A stretch of DNA of 15,666 bases from an uncultured Eubacteriales bacterium (GCA_900549885.1 URQA01000052.1:1-15666), one strand, 5' to 3'; counted from the first letter of the stretch, positions 6,655 to 13,723 are shown. Translations and numbers: made by a program. The notes: a model not told the origin generated them from the letters alone.

Positions 6655-7515
6655 ATGAGAATGAAGGGTTATCAACTGGGCCTTTATGAAAAGGCGATGC
6701 CGACAGAGCTGTCCTGGCGGGAAAAGCTGCTCTGCGCAGGGCAGGCTGGCTTTGATTATGTGGAGATCAGCATTGACGAAACGGATGAACGGCTGGCCCG
6801 GCTGGACTGGAGCGTCCAGGAGCGGATGCGTATGAATCGCTTGTTTGAAGAGACCGGAGTGCCCGTGCGCTCTATGTGCCTGTCCGGTCACCGCAAATAT
6901 CCGTTGGGGAGCCATGACGGAAACATCCGCACCAAGAGCCTGGAAATCATGGACAAATCCGTACATTTGGCGGAAGATTTGGGCATCCGCATCATTCAGT
7001 TGGCAGGATATGACGTCTACTACGAAAACAGTGACGAGGACACAAGGCAGTTTTTCCTGGAAAACCTCTATAAAGTCGCAGAGATGGCAGCTGCCGCCGG
7101 GGTGGTGCTGGGGTTTGAAACCATGGAGACAGAGTTTATGAACACGGTGAAAAAGGCCATGACCTATGTCTCACTGGTTAATTCCCCCTATTTAAACGTG
7201 TATCCCGATATTGGCAATGTCACCAATGCGGCCAAAACCTATGGCACCGATATGCGGGAGGACCTGTCCTCCGGTCACGGCCACTTGGTGGCCATGCATT
7301 TGAAGGAGACGGTACCGGGAGTATTCCGGGAGGTTCCCTTTGGTATGGGGCATGTGGATTTTGCCGCCGCTATTTCAAAGGCCTGGAGCCTGGGGGTGCG
7401 CCGGTATGTCACAGAGATGTGGTATACGGGCAGCGAGACCTGGCAGCAGGACATTCGTTCCGCCAGGCAGATGATGGCGGAGCTCCTGGATGGGCAGACG
7501 GGAGGCGCGCAATGA
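6655..7515 (+). CDS. L-ribulose-5-phosphate 3-epimerase (UlaE/SgbU-like)
   Basis: This is a TIM-barrel epimerase that interconverts L-xylulose-5-phosphate and L-ribulose-5-phosphate. The 286-residue protein matches UlaE/SgbU nearly end to end: LGLYEKAMP (8-16), DYVEISIDETDERLARLDWS (34-53), SMCLSGHRKYPLGS (73-86), IRIIQLAGYDVYY (111-123), YPDIGN (183-188) and VPFGMGHVDF. The four metal and catalytic residues are all present: Glu155, Asp185, His215 and Glu254, equivalent to the E. coli UlaE ligands at 155, 185, 211 and 251. The frame is open from an ATG at 6610 inside the kinase gene. The strong GGGAGG at 6645-6650 points to ATG 6655 (4 bp) or ATG 6661 (10 bp); I chose 6655, and the difference is two residues. 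The stop overlaps the next ATG by 4 bp. Whether it belongs to the ula or sgb lineage cannot be told, so no symbol is given. Confidence 0.93.
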   Translation: MRMKGYQLGLYEKAMPTELSWREKLLCAGQAGFDYVEISIDETDERLARLDWSVQERMRMNRLFEETGVPVRSMCLSGHRKYPLGSHDGNIRTKSLEIMDKSVHLAEDLGIRIIQLAGYDVYYENSDEDTRQFFLENLYKVAEMAAAAGVVLGFETMETEFMNTVKKAMTYVSLVNSPYLNVYPDIGNVTNAAKTYGTDMREDLSSGHGHLVAMHLKETVPGVFREVPFGMGHVDFAAAISKAWSLGVRRYVTEMWYTGSETWQQDIRSARQMMAELLDGQTGGAQ

Positions 7516-8561
7516 GAATTACCAAAAAGGTGCTGTCACAACTGGAGAAAAACTACGCTTTGGCTCCGCTGCACTACCAGGGGAAGGCGCATTTTCTAGT
7601 GGCCTCAGAACTGGAAAATCGGTGTCTCCTGTTTGACCTGGAAGGGAATTTAGAGGACGTGGTTTGGGAAAAGCCTGGCGGCGTCATGAGTATGGTACAG
7701 GTGCCGGGAACAGACGGACAGTTTCTGGCGACTCTGAGATTTTATGGCTTTAACAACGCATCTAAAGCAAATATTTCTATCATTACGCCCCAGGAAAAAG
7801 GAACATGGCAAATCCGCACCCTGGTGGAATTGCCGTTCGTCCATCGCATTGACATCGTAGAACGAGGTGGCGTGCGCTATCTGGTGGCATGTACCCTGAA
7901 GTCCGGTCATGCGTATGACGATGACTGGCGTTTCCCTGGTAAGGTATATGCGGGTGAACTGCCCGCTGATCTGAGCGGCTTTGACCAAAATCACCAGTTG
8001 GAGCTAACTGTAGTCAAGCAGGGACTGCAAAAAAACCACGGCTATTATCAGGTACAGGAAAACGGCGTTCCCCTCTGCTTGATCTGCGCAGACAACGGGA
8101 TCTTCGTCCTCACACCCCCGGCTGCCCGGGGAGAGGCATGGAGCGTTGAGCTCTTGTCTGAGGACGCGGCCAGCGATGCGGTGCTACTAGACTTCGACGG
8201 TGACGGCCAGCGGGAGCTGGGGGTAATCGCCCCGTTCCATGGAGACTGCGTGCGCATCTACAAAAAGCAGAACGGCCGGTTCCAGAAGGTGTATGAATAT
8301 GGCCGCAAGCTGCCATTCTGCCATGCCTTCTATGGTGGTACACTGTGCGGAAAACCCACTCTGGTAGTGGGACACCGGGCTGGCGCGCGGGACTTTCTGG
8401 CCTTTACCTATGATTCTGAAACGGGCTCCTACCAAGCGGAGTGGATCGACCATGGCCGCGGCCCGGCAAACACGCTGCACTACCAACTCCATGGCAAGGA
8501 CGTGCTGGTGGCCACCAACCGGGAAACTGACGAAGTAGCTCTGTATGAACTGGAACCCTGA
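7512..8561 (+). CDS. Cytosolic FG-GAP/VCBS-like beta-propeller protein of unknown function
   Basis: The 349-residue protein has no signal peptide or membrane segment. It shows repeated beta-rich units typical of a propeller: LLFDLEGNLEDV (39-50), RIDIVERGGVRYLVAC (112-127), LCLICADNGIFVLTPP (189-203), LLDFDGDGQRELGVIAP (225-241), KPTLVVGHRAG (281-291) and KDVLVATNRETDEVALYELE (329-348). The DFDGDGQRE segment is the Asp motif of FG-GAP/VCBS repeats, which normally binds calcium. His residues are frequent (111, 133, 176, 243, 271, 288, 314, 323), which would suit a metal-dependent lyase or dehydratase; similar propellers occur in aldos-2-ulose dehydratase and some polysaccharide lyases. That link is analogy only. 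A 4-bp overlap with the 3-epimerase gene, with GGGAGG just before the ATG, couples it to the pentulose pathway. Most FG-GAP proteins are secreted, so a cytosolic one embedded in a sugar operon is unusual. Confidence 0.72.
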   Translation: MRITKKVLSQLEKNYALAPLHYQGKAHFLVASELENRCLLFDLEGNLEDVVWEKPGGVMSMVQVPGTDGQFLATLRFYGFNNASKANISIITPQEKGTWQIRTLVELPFVHRIDIVERGGVRYLVACTLKSGHAYDDDWRFPGKVYAGELPADLSGFDQNHQLELTVVKQGLQKNHGYYQVQENGVPLCLICADNGIFVLTPPAARGEAWSVELLSEDAASDAVLLDFDGDGQRELGVIAPFHGDCVRIYKKQNGRFQKVYEYGRKLPFCHAFYGGTLCGKPTLVVGHRAGARDFLAFTYDSETGSYQAEWIDHGRGPANTLHYQLHGKDVLVATNRETDEVALYELEP

Positions 8562-8581
8562 GATACAACTGGAGGAACATC

Positions 8582-9298
8582 ATGCTGGAAGAACTGAAAC
8601 ACAGAGTATATGAAGCCAATATGCTGCTGCCCCAATATGGCTTGGTGACCTTTACCTGGGGGAATGCCAGCGAACTGGACCAGAAGCGGGGGATCTTCGC
8701 CATTAAGCCCAGCGGGGTGGACTACGACAAGCTGAGGCCGGAGGATATGGTCCTGATAGATTTGGAGGGGAAGAAGGTCGAGGGGCGATACAACCCGTCC
8801 TCGGATACCCAGACCCATCTGGAGCTGTACCTTGCCTTTTCCCAGATCGGCGGCATCGTACACACGCACTCGGCCTACGCCACCAGTTGGGCCCAAGCCG
8901 GGCGGTCCATTCCCTGCTACGGCACGACACATGCGGACTACATCTATGGAGAGGTACCCTGTGTGCGAAACTTAACCCAGGGAGAAATTGATGACGCCTA
9001 TGAAAAAAATACCGGCCTTTTAATCGTCTCTGAGTTCCGGCGAATGGGTAAGGACCCAGCTGCAGTACCTGCGGTACTGTGTAAAAACCACGGTCCTTTT
9101 ACCTGGGGCAAGAATGCTCACGAGGCAGTACACAACGCCGTCGTGTTGGAAGAGGTAGCTAAAATGGCCTATCGGACGGAGTTAATCAACTTCCGGGTGC
9201 AGCCTGCGCCTCAGGAACTTCAGAACAAGCATTACAGCCGCAAGCATGGAATAGGAGCTTATTACGGCCAGCGGCCCATCGCAGGGCAGAAGGATTGA
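8582..9298 (+). CDS. L-ribulose-5-phosphate 4-epimerase (AraD/UlaF/SgbE-like, class II aldolase fold)
   Basis: This zinc enzyme converts L-ribulose-5-phosphate to D-xylulose-5-phosphate, which enters the pentose phosphate or phosphoketolase routes. The 238-residue protein matches E. coli AraD across its length: MLEELKHRVYEANMLLPQYG, LVTFTWGNAS (21-30), IKPSGVDYDKL (41-51), SSDTQTHLELY (73-83), GGIVHTHSAYATSWAQAG (90-107), GTTHADYIYG (114-123) and KHGIGAYYGQ (221-230). The zinc ligands are visible as His94, His96 and His170. Asp75, the catalytic Asp119 and Tyr228 are also in place, each one residue earlier than in E. coli. A TGGAGG site precedes the ATG by about 6 bp. It is the last gene of the operon and completes the route begun by the kinase and 3-epimerase. 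AraD, UlaF and SgbE catalyse the same reaction; the neighbours favour the SgbE role over arabinose use. Confidence 0.95.
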   Translation: MLEELKHRVYEANMLLPQYGLVTFTWGNASELDQKRGIFAIKPSGVDYDKLRPEDMVLIDLEGKKVEGRYNPSSDTQTHLELYLAFSQIGGIVHTHSAYATSWAQAGRSIPCYGTTHADYIYGEVPCVRNLTQGEIDDAYEKNTGLLIVSEFRRMGKDPAAVPAVLCKNHGPFTWGKNAHEAVHNAVVLEEVAKMAYRTELINFRVQPAPQELQNKHYSRKHGIGAYYGQRPIAGQKD

Positions 9299-9492
9299 GC
9301 GCTAAATCCGGCTAATTTTGTTTTTATGCTGTTTATACAGGATTTTTGCTCTAACTAGTTACAAATTACCCCTGGAGTATTTTTATCTATGAATGGTTTC
9401 GGACCGAATGTATCCGCTTATCAGAGTCTGTTCCGCCGCTGTGGCCGGTCTTACTTTAGAGGGAGAATCCCTAGCCGCTCACCTATCCCCTG

Positions 9493-9536
9493 AAAACGCA
9501 AACAAGGCGGGAGCCGTTTGAAGCGGCTCCCGCCTT
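9493..9536 (-). terminator. Strong intrinsic terminator of the sdpI-queH-GNAT unit
   Basis: A perfect 13-bp stem (AAGGCGGGAGCCG at 9504-9516 with its complement at 9524-9536) has a 7-base loop. Read on the minus strand it is followed by TTTGCGTTTT (9493-9502), so it ends transcription just after the GNAT stop. On the + strand no U-rich tail follows, but the stem could still stop some read-through from the forward operon. Confidence 0.85.
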
Positions 9537-9552
9537 CTGGCATTCCGAGAAA

Positions 9553-9996
9553 TCATCTCAAATGTTTCGCAAAGAGTACCTGTCCGGCCTGTTCTGTGAA
9601 TCCATTCTTTTGATAAAAGCGGTAGGCTGGCACCCGCCGATCCGTCAGCAGCACAACCGCTGCCACCTCGCGCTTCCGGAGATCGCCGTCAATCAGCTCG
9701 AGAAAACGCCGACCTGCGCCCATCCCCTGGCGCTCCGGGTCAATCCCCAGCTCGTCAATCCAATACTCCGTTCCCTGATACCAGTGCCGGATCCGCCCCA
9801 GGGAAATGCCAACCAGTACATCATCCTCAAACAGCCCCAGACACAGAGCATTGGGGGCGCCCAGCAGCTCTTCCATATACCGGCGCAGCTGCTCCGGATC
9901 ATCCCAGCGGTCGTTCCATGGCTCCTGGGAGAAGATCTTCACAAACAACTTTCGCACCGTTCCGAGATCCTCCATATCAAGCTGTTTCAGTTTCAT
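9553..9996 (-). CDS. GNAT-family N-acetyltransferase
   Basis: This is a 147-residue single-domain acetyl-CoA-dependent acetyltransferase, a normal length for the superfamily. The acetyl-CoA pyrophosphate loop is R89-Q90-G91-M92-G93-A94, preceded by the conserved strand YWIDELGIDP (78-87). The late motif RVPAYRFYQKNGFTEQ (121-136) is the usual motif B with its tyrosines and asparagine. The N-terminal third (EPWNDRWDDPEQLRRYMEEL) forms the acceptor side and gives no clear substrate. The frame is open well upstream, but the ATG at 9996 has AGGAGG 9 bp before it. It starts 13 bp after the QueH stop, so the two are co-transcribed. Small-molecule, antibiotic or protein acetylation are all possible. 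Confidence 0.9.
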   Translation of the reverse strand: MKLKQLDMEDLGTVRKLFVKIFSQEPWNDRWDDPEQLRRYMEELLGAPNALCLGLFEDDVLVGISLGRIRHWYQGTEYWIDELGIDPERQGMGAGRRFLELIDGDLRKREVAAVVLLTDRRVPAYRFYQKNGFTEQAGQVLFAKHLR

Positions 9997-10009
9997 CTCA
10001 GGCGTCCTC

Positions 10010-10600
10010 CTATCCTTCCGCCGCACGGCGGGCTTGCTCCTTGTGGAGCTTGTGCAGCTCCTTCTTCCGGCGGTTGGAGAAGCGGTCCTCCTCGCTGTAT
10101 ATACAGCCGCAGTATTTCTGCATATAAAGGCCCATGGCCCGGGCCTCCTCCTGCCCCTCCCGAAACCGGGGCCGAAAATCATAGGGTACAAACTCCACAC
10201 CGTACCGCTCCTCCATTTTCACCCCCACGGCGCAGATCAGCTCCCGGTTCTGATAAGGGGAGATGAGCAGGGTGGTGGAGAAGCGGGCGAAGCCCTCCTG
10301 GGCGGCATATCGGGCCGTCTCCTCCATGCGGCAGGTATAGCAGTAGCCACAGCGGTGGTCAGAATCGGCTGCCACGGCGGCGGTGAAGGGCCGCAGGCCG
10401 TAGAAGTCGCGCTCCCGCAGGTCCAGGCCGATGTCCTGGGCATACTGCCGCAGCGTGTCTCTCCTGGTCTTGTATTCCAGGAATGGGTGAATGTTGGGAT
10501 TATACCAGAAACCTACTGGCTCCACCCCCTCCTCCCGGAGCTGCTTGATGCAGGCTACGGAGCAGGGAGCGCAACAAATGTGGAGCAGGAGATCAGGCAT
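10010..10600 (-). CDS. queH: Epoxyqueuosine reductase QueH
   Basis: QueH carries out the last step of queuosine synthesis, reducing epoxyqueuosine in tRNA to queuosine, and is an unrelated replacement for QueG. The 196-residue protein shows the DUF208 pattern: LLLHICCAPCS (4-14) with the adjacent Cys9-Cys10; GFWYNPNIHPFLEYKTR (30-46); the Cys cluster C84-x2-C87-x2-C90 (CGYCYTCRM); TTLLISPYQN (109-118); and YCGCIYSEEDR (163-173). These cysteines hold the iron-sulfur cluster and mononuclear iron (family knowledge). The C-terminal tail is strongly basic, as expected for a tRNA-acting enzyme. The ATG at 10600 follows AGAAGG by 7 bp. I see no preQ1 riboswitch in the 137 bp before it, so control by queuosine precursors is not evident here. 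It sits between an SdpI-family gene and a GNAT gene that share its strand. Confidence 0.95.
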   Translation of the reverse strand: MPDLLLHICCAPCSVACIKQLREEGVEPVGFWYNPNIHPFLEYKTRRDTLRQYAQDIGLDLRERDFYGLRPFTAAVAADSDHRCGYCYTCRMEETARYAAQEGFARFSTTLLISPYQNRELICAVGVKMEERYGVEFVPYDFRPRFREGQEEARAMGLYMQKYCGCIYSEEDRFSNRRKKELHKLHKEQARRAAEG

Positions 10601-10737
10601 GGGAGGACCTTCTTTCCGATAACTGGGACTGATAAATTAGGAATGATGTTGTCCTTTGGTCTGGCGCTTCCATACGGGCCGATGTTCCATTGGGCCGCAG
10701 GTTCCGCCGGAACCCAGTTGTGTGTCCACCGGGCATT

Positions 10738-11133
10738 TCATCTGTTGTGGCCTCCAGCCTTGGGATTGCCATATTCGTCAAAGTTTCGTCTCAGCGCCCG
10801 CTCGGTGAGGACAATGGACACCACCATTAGGAGGAACTGGACCCCGATGGGGACCCAAGACCATATGCCCACCGCATCGGCCTTCCGACCCAGAAGGGGC
10901 AGCATGGCCAGCGTGGACAGGGGCAGCGATGCCGCCCCAAACCATTTCCACAGCCGGCCACAGTAGTGGTGGGCAAACTCCCAAGTGGCCTGGTTCTTCA
11001 TGGACCACTGGGAGCGGTAGCCGTGGAGTGCCTGAATTTTCTTAGGCGCGTGACAGGAGTATCTGATTCCGATTGCAAGCATGGCAATCGGAATCAGCAG
11101 TACGCACACCAGCATAAAAATCCAAAAGCCCAT
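10738..11133 (-). CDS. SdpI-family small membrane protein
   Basis: The 131-residue protein has three hydrophobic segments (about 2-22, 64-81 and 93-110). Between the first two is the conserved SdpI-family sequence RSQWSMKNQATWEFAHHYCGRLW (40-62), the diagnostic feature. In Bacillus subtilis SdpI gives immunity to the killing factor SdpC and helps sequester the repressor SdpR. Most homologues, including this one, have no toxin gene nearby, so immunity here is only a family-based possibility. The frame is open further upstream, but ATG 11133 follows a purine-rich AAGGGGG site and starts the first helix. A consensus-like promoter lies just upstream. A 14-bp inverted repeat covers codons 13-24. 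Confidence 0.85.
   Translation of the reverse strand: MGFWIFMLVCVLLIPIAMLAIGIRYSCHAPKKIQALHGYRSQWSMKNQATWEFAHHYCGRLWKWFGAASLPLSTLAMLPLLGRKADAVGIWSWVPIGVQFLLMVVSIVLTERALRRNFDEYGNPKAGGHNR
11063..11097. repeat. 14-bp perfect inverted repeat within the SdpI-family gene
   Basis: CTGATTCCGATTGC at 11063-11076 pairs exactly with its complement at 11084-11097 across a 7-base loop. It falls about 37 bases into the coding sequence, in the first membrane helix, and would form a stable hairpin in the messenger. Confidence 0.88.
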
Positions 11134-11153
11134 ATTATCGCCCCCTTTTGCCC

Positions 11154-11182
11154 ATTGTACCACAGGCAGGGGACACAGGCAA
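11154..11182 (-). promoter_or_regulatory. Vegetative-type promoter for the sdpI-queH-GNAT unit
   Basis: Read on the minus strand, TTGCCT (complement of 11177-11182) and TACAAT (complement of 11154-11159) are separated by exactly 17 bp. The -10 box is about 20 bp upstream of the SdpI-family start, leaving a very short leader. The TTGCCT hexamer recurs in the promoter of the shikimate-kinase-like gene. Confidence 0.7.
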
Positions 11183-11213
11183 GAAAAACGGCCCGGAGCG
11201 GTGCTCCGGGCCG
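11183..11213 (-). terminator. Intrinsic terminator of the typA unit
   Basis: A perfect 11-bp GC-rich stem (CGGCCCGGAGC at 11189-11199 with its complement at 11203-11213) has a 3-base loop. On the minus strand it is followed at once by TTTTTC (11183-11188). It begins 7 bp after the stop of the small P-loop gene and abuts the -35 box of the next promoter. Confidence 0.92.
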
Positions 11214-11219
11214 CAGTTT

Positions 11220-11657
11220 TCAGATCAGGGACAAGATCTTCTCACACACTACCTCCACACTGTCCATGCCACTGTCCATGCGGACATCATGGGGCTCCCC
11301 ATCAAAACAGCCGTGTTTGCGCTCCAGCATGGCTGCAACAGGCTGGGGCAGGGTACCGGCCAACCGGGCTGCGAACCGTGCTTTGATGTCGGGAAGTTCT
11401 GCCGTAACCAATACCCGCACCCCGCCGTCAGGCACCAGGGCCAGCAGCTCCGGCTCGGCGATCACGTAAATCAGATCGCCCTCACCTGCCGCCGCCTCTT
11501 TCAGCTGCTTCTGGAACAGGGCTTTTGCCATGCCCTCGCTCTTGGCCAGGCGGAGGTAGTCCTTGCCTGAGTACACCTGGGCCCCGGTGCGTTCCTTCAG
11601 GGCGTCGGCCAGGGTGGACTTTCCGGTGCAGCACTCGCCAAAGATGGTGATCAGCAT
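11220..11657 (-). CDS. Small P-loop NTPase / kinase-like protein
   Basis: The 145-residue protein opens with a Walker A loop, MLITIFGECCTGKSTLADAL, with GECCTGKST at 7-15. It otherwise resembles a stripped-down nucleoside-monophosphate-kinase fold: a short Walker-B-like strand LIYVIAEPE (62-70), VRVLVTAELPDIKARFAARL (80-99) as the expected lid-side helix, and a C-terminal helix. No specific kinase signature is seen, so the phosphate acceptor is unknown. It starts 25 bp after the TypA stop with a GAGGAG site, and a terminator follows, so it is the second gene of the typA unit. The unusual Cys-Cys in the P-loop is noted; its meaning is unclear. Confidence 0.8.
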   Translation of the reverse strand: MLITIFGECCTGKSTLADALKERTGAQVYSGKDYLRLAKSEGMAKALFQKQLKEAAAGEGDLIYVIAEPELLALVPDGGVRVLVTAELPDIKARFAARLAGTLPQPVAAMLERKHGCFDGEPHDVRMDSGMDSVEVVCEKILSLI

Positions 11658-11682
11658 GGGGAATCGCTCCTCTTCAAACGTC

Positions 11683-13512
11683 TCAGGACTTGCCGCCCTT
11701 CAGAGCCTTCATCCGCTTTTCGTGATTCAGGATGCGCTTGCGCAGGCGCAGGTTCTCCGGGGTGACCTCCAGCAGCTCGTCGTCCGCCAGGAACTCTAGG
11801 CACTGCTCCAGGCTCATCTGCTTGGGGGGAACCAGGCGAAGGGCATCGTCCGAGCCGGAGGCCCGCATATTGGTCAGCTGCTTCTTCTTGCACACGTTGA
11901 CGGTGATATCCTCCTGTTTGGGGCACACACCCACCACCATGCCTTCATACACGGGCACGCCGGCGCCGATGAACAGCGCCCCCCGCTCCTGGGCGGCGTA
12001 CAGGCCGTAGGTGACCGACTCGCCCGTCTCATGGGCCACCAGGGAGCCGGTGTTGCGCCGCTGGATCTCTCCCTTGTAAGGGGCGTACTTTTCAAAGACA
12101 GAGGCCATGATGCCCTCGCCCTTCGTATCGGTGAGAAATTCGTTACGGTAGCCGAACAGGCCCCGGGATGGGACCAGAAATTCCAGCTTCATCCGGGCCC
12201 CCACCGGGTTCATCGACAGGAACTCGCCCTTCCGGGAACCCAGCTTTTCCATGACAGAGCCCACGCTGTCCGCGGGCACGTCGATGACCACCCGTTCAAC
12301 AGGCTCGCACTTCACCCCATCGATCTCCTGGTAGAGCACCCGGGGGGGAGATACCTGAAACTCATATCCCTCCCGGCGCATAGTCTCGATCAAGATGCTC
12401 AGGGACATCTCTCCCCGTCCGGCCACGTTGAACGAGTCGGTGGAATCCTCCACCTCGCTGACCCGGAGGGACACGTCCTTGAGGGTCTCCCGGAACAGCC
12501 GCTCCCGAATCTGCCGGGAGGTGACGAATTTGCCCTCTTTGCCCGCAAATGGAGAGTCGTTGACCGAGAAGGTCATCTCCAGCGTGGGGGCGGAGATCTT
12601 CACAAACTCAATGGGCTCAGGGGCGGAGGGGGCACAAATGGTGTCCCCGATGGTAATATCTCCGATTCCGCTCATGGCGATGATCTCACCGGCGGCCGCT
12701 TCGGTGACCGGGACACGATTGAGCCCATCAAAGGTATATAAGGACACTGCCTTGGCCTTCCGGGGCTGAGCATCCGGGGCATGGTAGTTGCACACCACGA
12801 TCTCCTGGTTCTGCTTGATGACGCCCCGCTCGATGCGGCCCACGGCGATGCGGCCCACGAACTCATTGTAGTCGATGGAGGACACCAGCATCTGGAAGGG
12901 GGCATCCGTGTCGCACTCCGGGGCGGGAATATAGTCCAGGATGGTCTCAAACAGGGGTTTGAGGTCGGTGCCGGGTACGTCGGGGGAGTAGGAGGCGGTG
13001 CCCTGCCGGCCGGAGCAGAACAGGGTGGGGGACTCAAACTGCTCATCGGTGGCGTTCAGATCCAGCAGCAGCTCCAGCACCTCATCCATGACCTCGTGAA
13101 TACGCTGATCGGGGCGGTCAATCTTGTTCACCACCACAATGACCTTGTGGCCCAGCTCCAGGGCCTTGGACAGGACGAAGCGGGTTTGGGGCATGGGGCC
13201 CTCGGCGGCGTCCACCAGCAGGATGACGCCGTTGACCATCTTCAGGATGCGCTCCACCTCGCCGCCGAAGTCGGCGTGGCCCGGGGTGTCCACAATGTTG
13301 ATCTTCACGTCCTTATAGTGGACAGCGGTGTTCTTGGCCAGAATGGTGATGCCCCGCTCCCGCTCCAGGTCGTTGGAGTCCATGACCCGCTCCACGGTGG
13401 CCTGGTTCTCCCGGTAGATGCCGCCCTGCTTGAGCATCTCGTCCACCAGCGTGGTCTTGCCGTGGTCCACGTGGGCGATGATGGCGACGTTTCTCAGTTT
13501 TTCGTTTCGCAT
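11683..13512 (-). CDS. typA: Ribosome-associated translational GTPase TypA/BipA
   Basis: TypA/BipA is an EF-G-like GTPase that binds the 70S ribosome and supports 50S assembly and growth under cold or stress. All G motifs are present in the 609-residue protein: P-loop AHVDHGKTT (13-21), switch I region ERERGITI, DTPGHADFGGEVER, and NKIDRPD. Beta-barrel domain II follows. Then come EF-G-like domains (SLRVSEVEDSTDSFNVAGRGEMSLSILIE, then GSVMEKLGSRKGEF) and the BipA-specific C-terminal domain ending LEFLADDELLEVTPENLRLRKRIL. Length is typical. An upstream GTG at 13527 is in frame, but AAGGAG lies between it and the ATG at 13512, so 13512 is the start. A leader of roughly 175 bases with a GC-rich hairpin precedes it. 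Confidence 0.98.
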   Translation of the reverse strand: MRNEKLRNVAIIAHVDHGKTTLVDEMLKQGGIYRENQATVERVMDSNDLERERGITILAKNTAVHYKDVKINIVDTPGHADFGGEVERILKMVNGVILLVDAAEGPMPQTRFVLSKALELGHKVIVVVNKIDRPDQRIHEVMDEVLELLLDLNATDEQFESPTLFCSGRQGTASYSPDVPGTDLKPLFETILDYIPAPECDTDAPFQMLVSSIDYNEFVGRIAVGRIERGVIKQNQEIVVCNYHAPDAQPRKAKAVSLYTFDGLNRVPVTEAAAGEIIAMSGIGDITIGDTICAPSAPEPIEFVKISAPTLEMTFSVNDSPFAGKEGKFVTSRQIRERLFRETLKDVSLRVSEVEDSTDSFNVAGRGEMSLSILIETMRREGYEFQVSPPRVLYQEIDGVKCEPVERVVIDVPADSVGSVMEKLGSRKGEFLSMNPVGARMKLEFLVPSRGLFGYRNEFLTDTKGEGIMASVFEKYAPYKGEIQRRNTGSLVAHETGESVTYGLYAAQERGALFIGAGVPVYEGMVVGVCPKQEDITVNVCKKKQLTNMRASGSDDALRLVPPKQMSLEQCLEFLADDELLEVTPENLRLRKRILNHEKRMKALKGGKS

Positions 13513-13548
13513 ACCTATCTCCTTCACTGTACGGCAAGACCACGCGGG

Positions 13549-13566
13549 GCCCCGCTTCGGCGGGGC
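13549..13566 (-). promoter_or_regulatory. GC hairpin in the typA leader
   Basis: GCCCCGC at 13549-13555 and GCGGGGC at 13560-13566 form a perfect 7-bp stem with a 4-base loop (TTCG on the + strand, CGAA in the typA leader). It lies about 37 bases before the typA start. No U-rich tail follows, so it is a leader structure rather than a clear terminator. Confidence 0.5.
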
Positions 13567-13694
13567 GCGTCGGGTGGCGCGTACCAGTATTCACAAACAT
13601 CCGGCCCGACCCGCTCCGATGGATGGGACGGCAGGCACAGATCGCCCGGCCGGCGCCGTTTTGCGGCCTGATCGGGTCAAATCAACAATTTTTT

Positions 13695-13723
13695 ATTATA
13701 TCGCCCTTTCCCGGGGAATGCAA
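13695..13723 (-). promoter_or_regulatory. Probable typA promoter
   Basis: On the minus strand a perfect TATAAT (complement of 13695-13700) has TTGCAT (complement of 13718-13723) 17 bp upstream. The -10 is ideal and the -35 is weak (TTG kept). It predicts a GC-rich leader of about 175 bases before typA. Confidence 0.65.

Noticed and set aside
9389..9493. A 34-codon + strand frame in the gap after the 4-epimerase gene
   Set aside because: A TGGAG lies 12 bp upstream, which is too far. The peptide is Arg/Ser/Pro-rich with no recognisable feature, and no promoter is apparent.
10094..10107. 14-bp palindrome (GCTGTATATACAGC) inside queH
   Set aside because: It is short enough to arise by chance and its TATA core and coding position give no functional hint.
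10601..10737. Possible preQ1 riboswitch or promoter before queH
   Set aside because: I find only a 6-bp hairpin (10700-10714) without the preQ1 pseudoknot pattern or a good -10/-35 pair, so co-transcription with the SdpI-family gene is simpler.
12781..13671. Long + strand open frame opposite typA (and another at 12031-12741)
   Set aside because: Both are antisense to an unambiguous TypA and are rich in His, Gly, Val and Leu repeats typical of reversed GC-rich codons.
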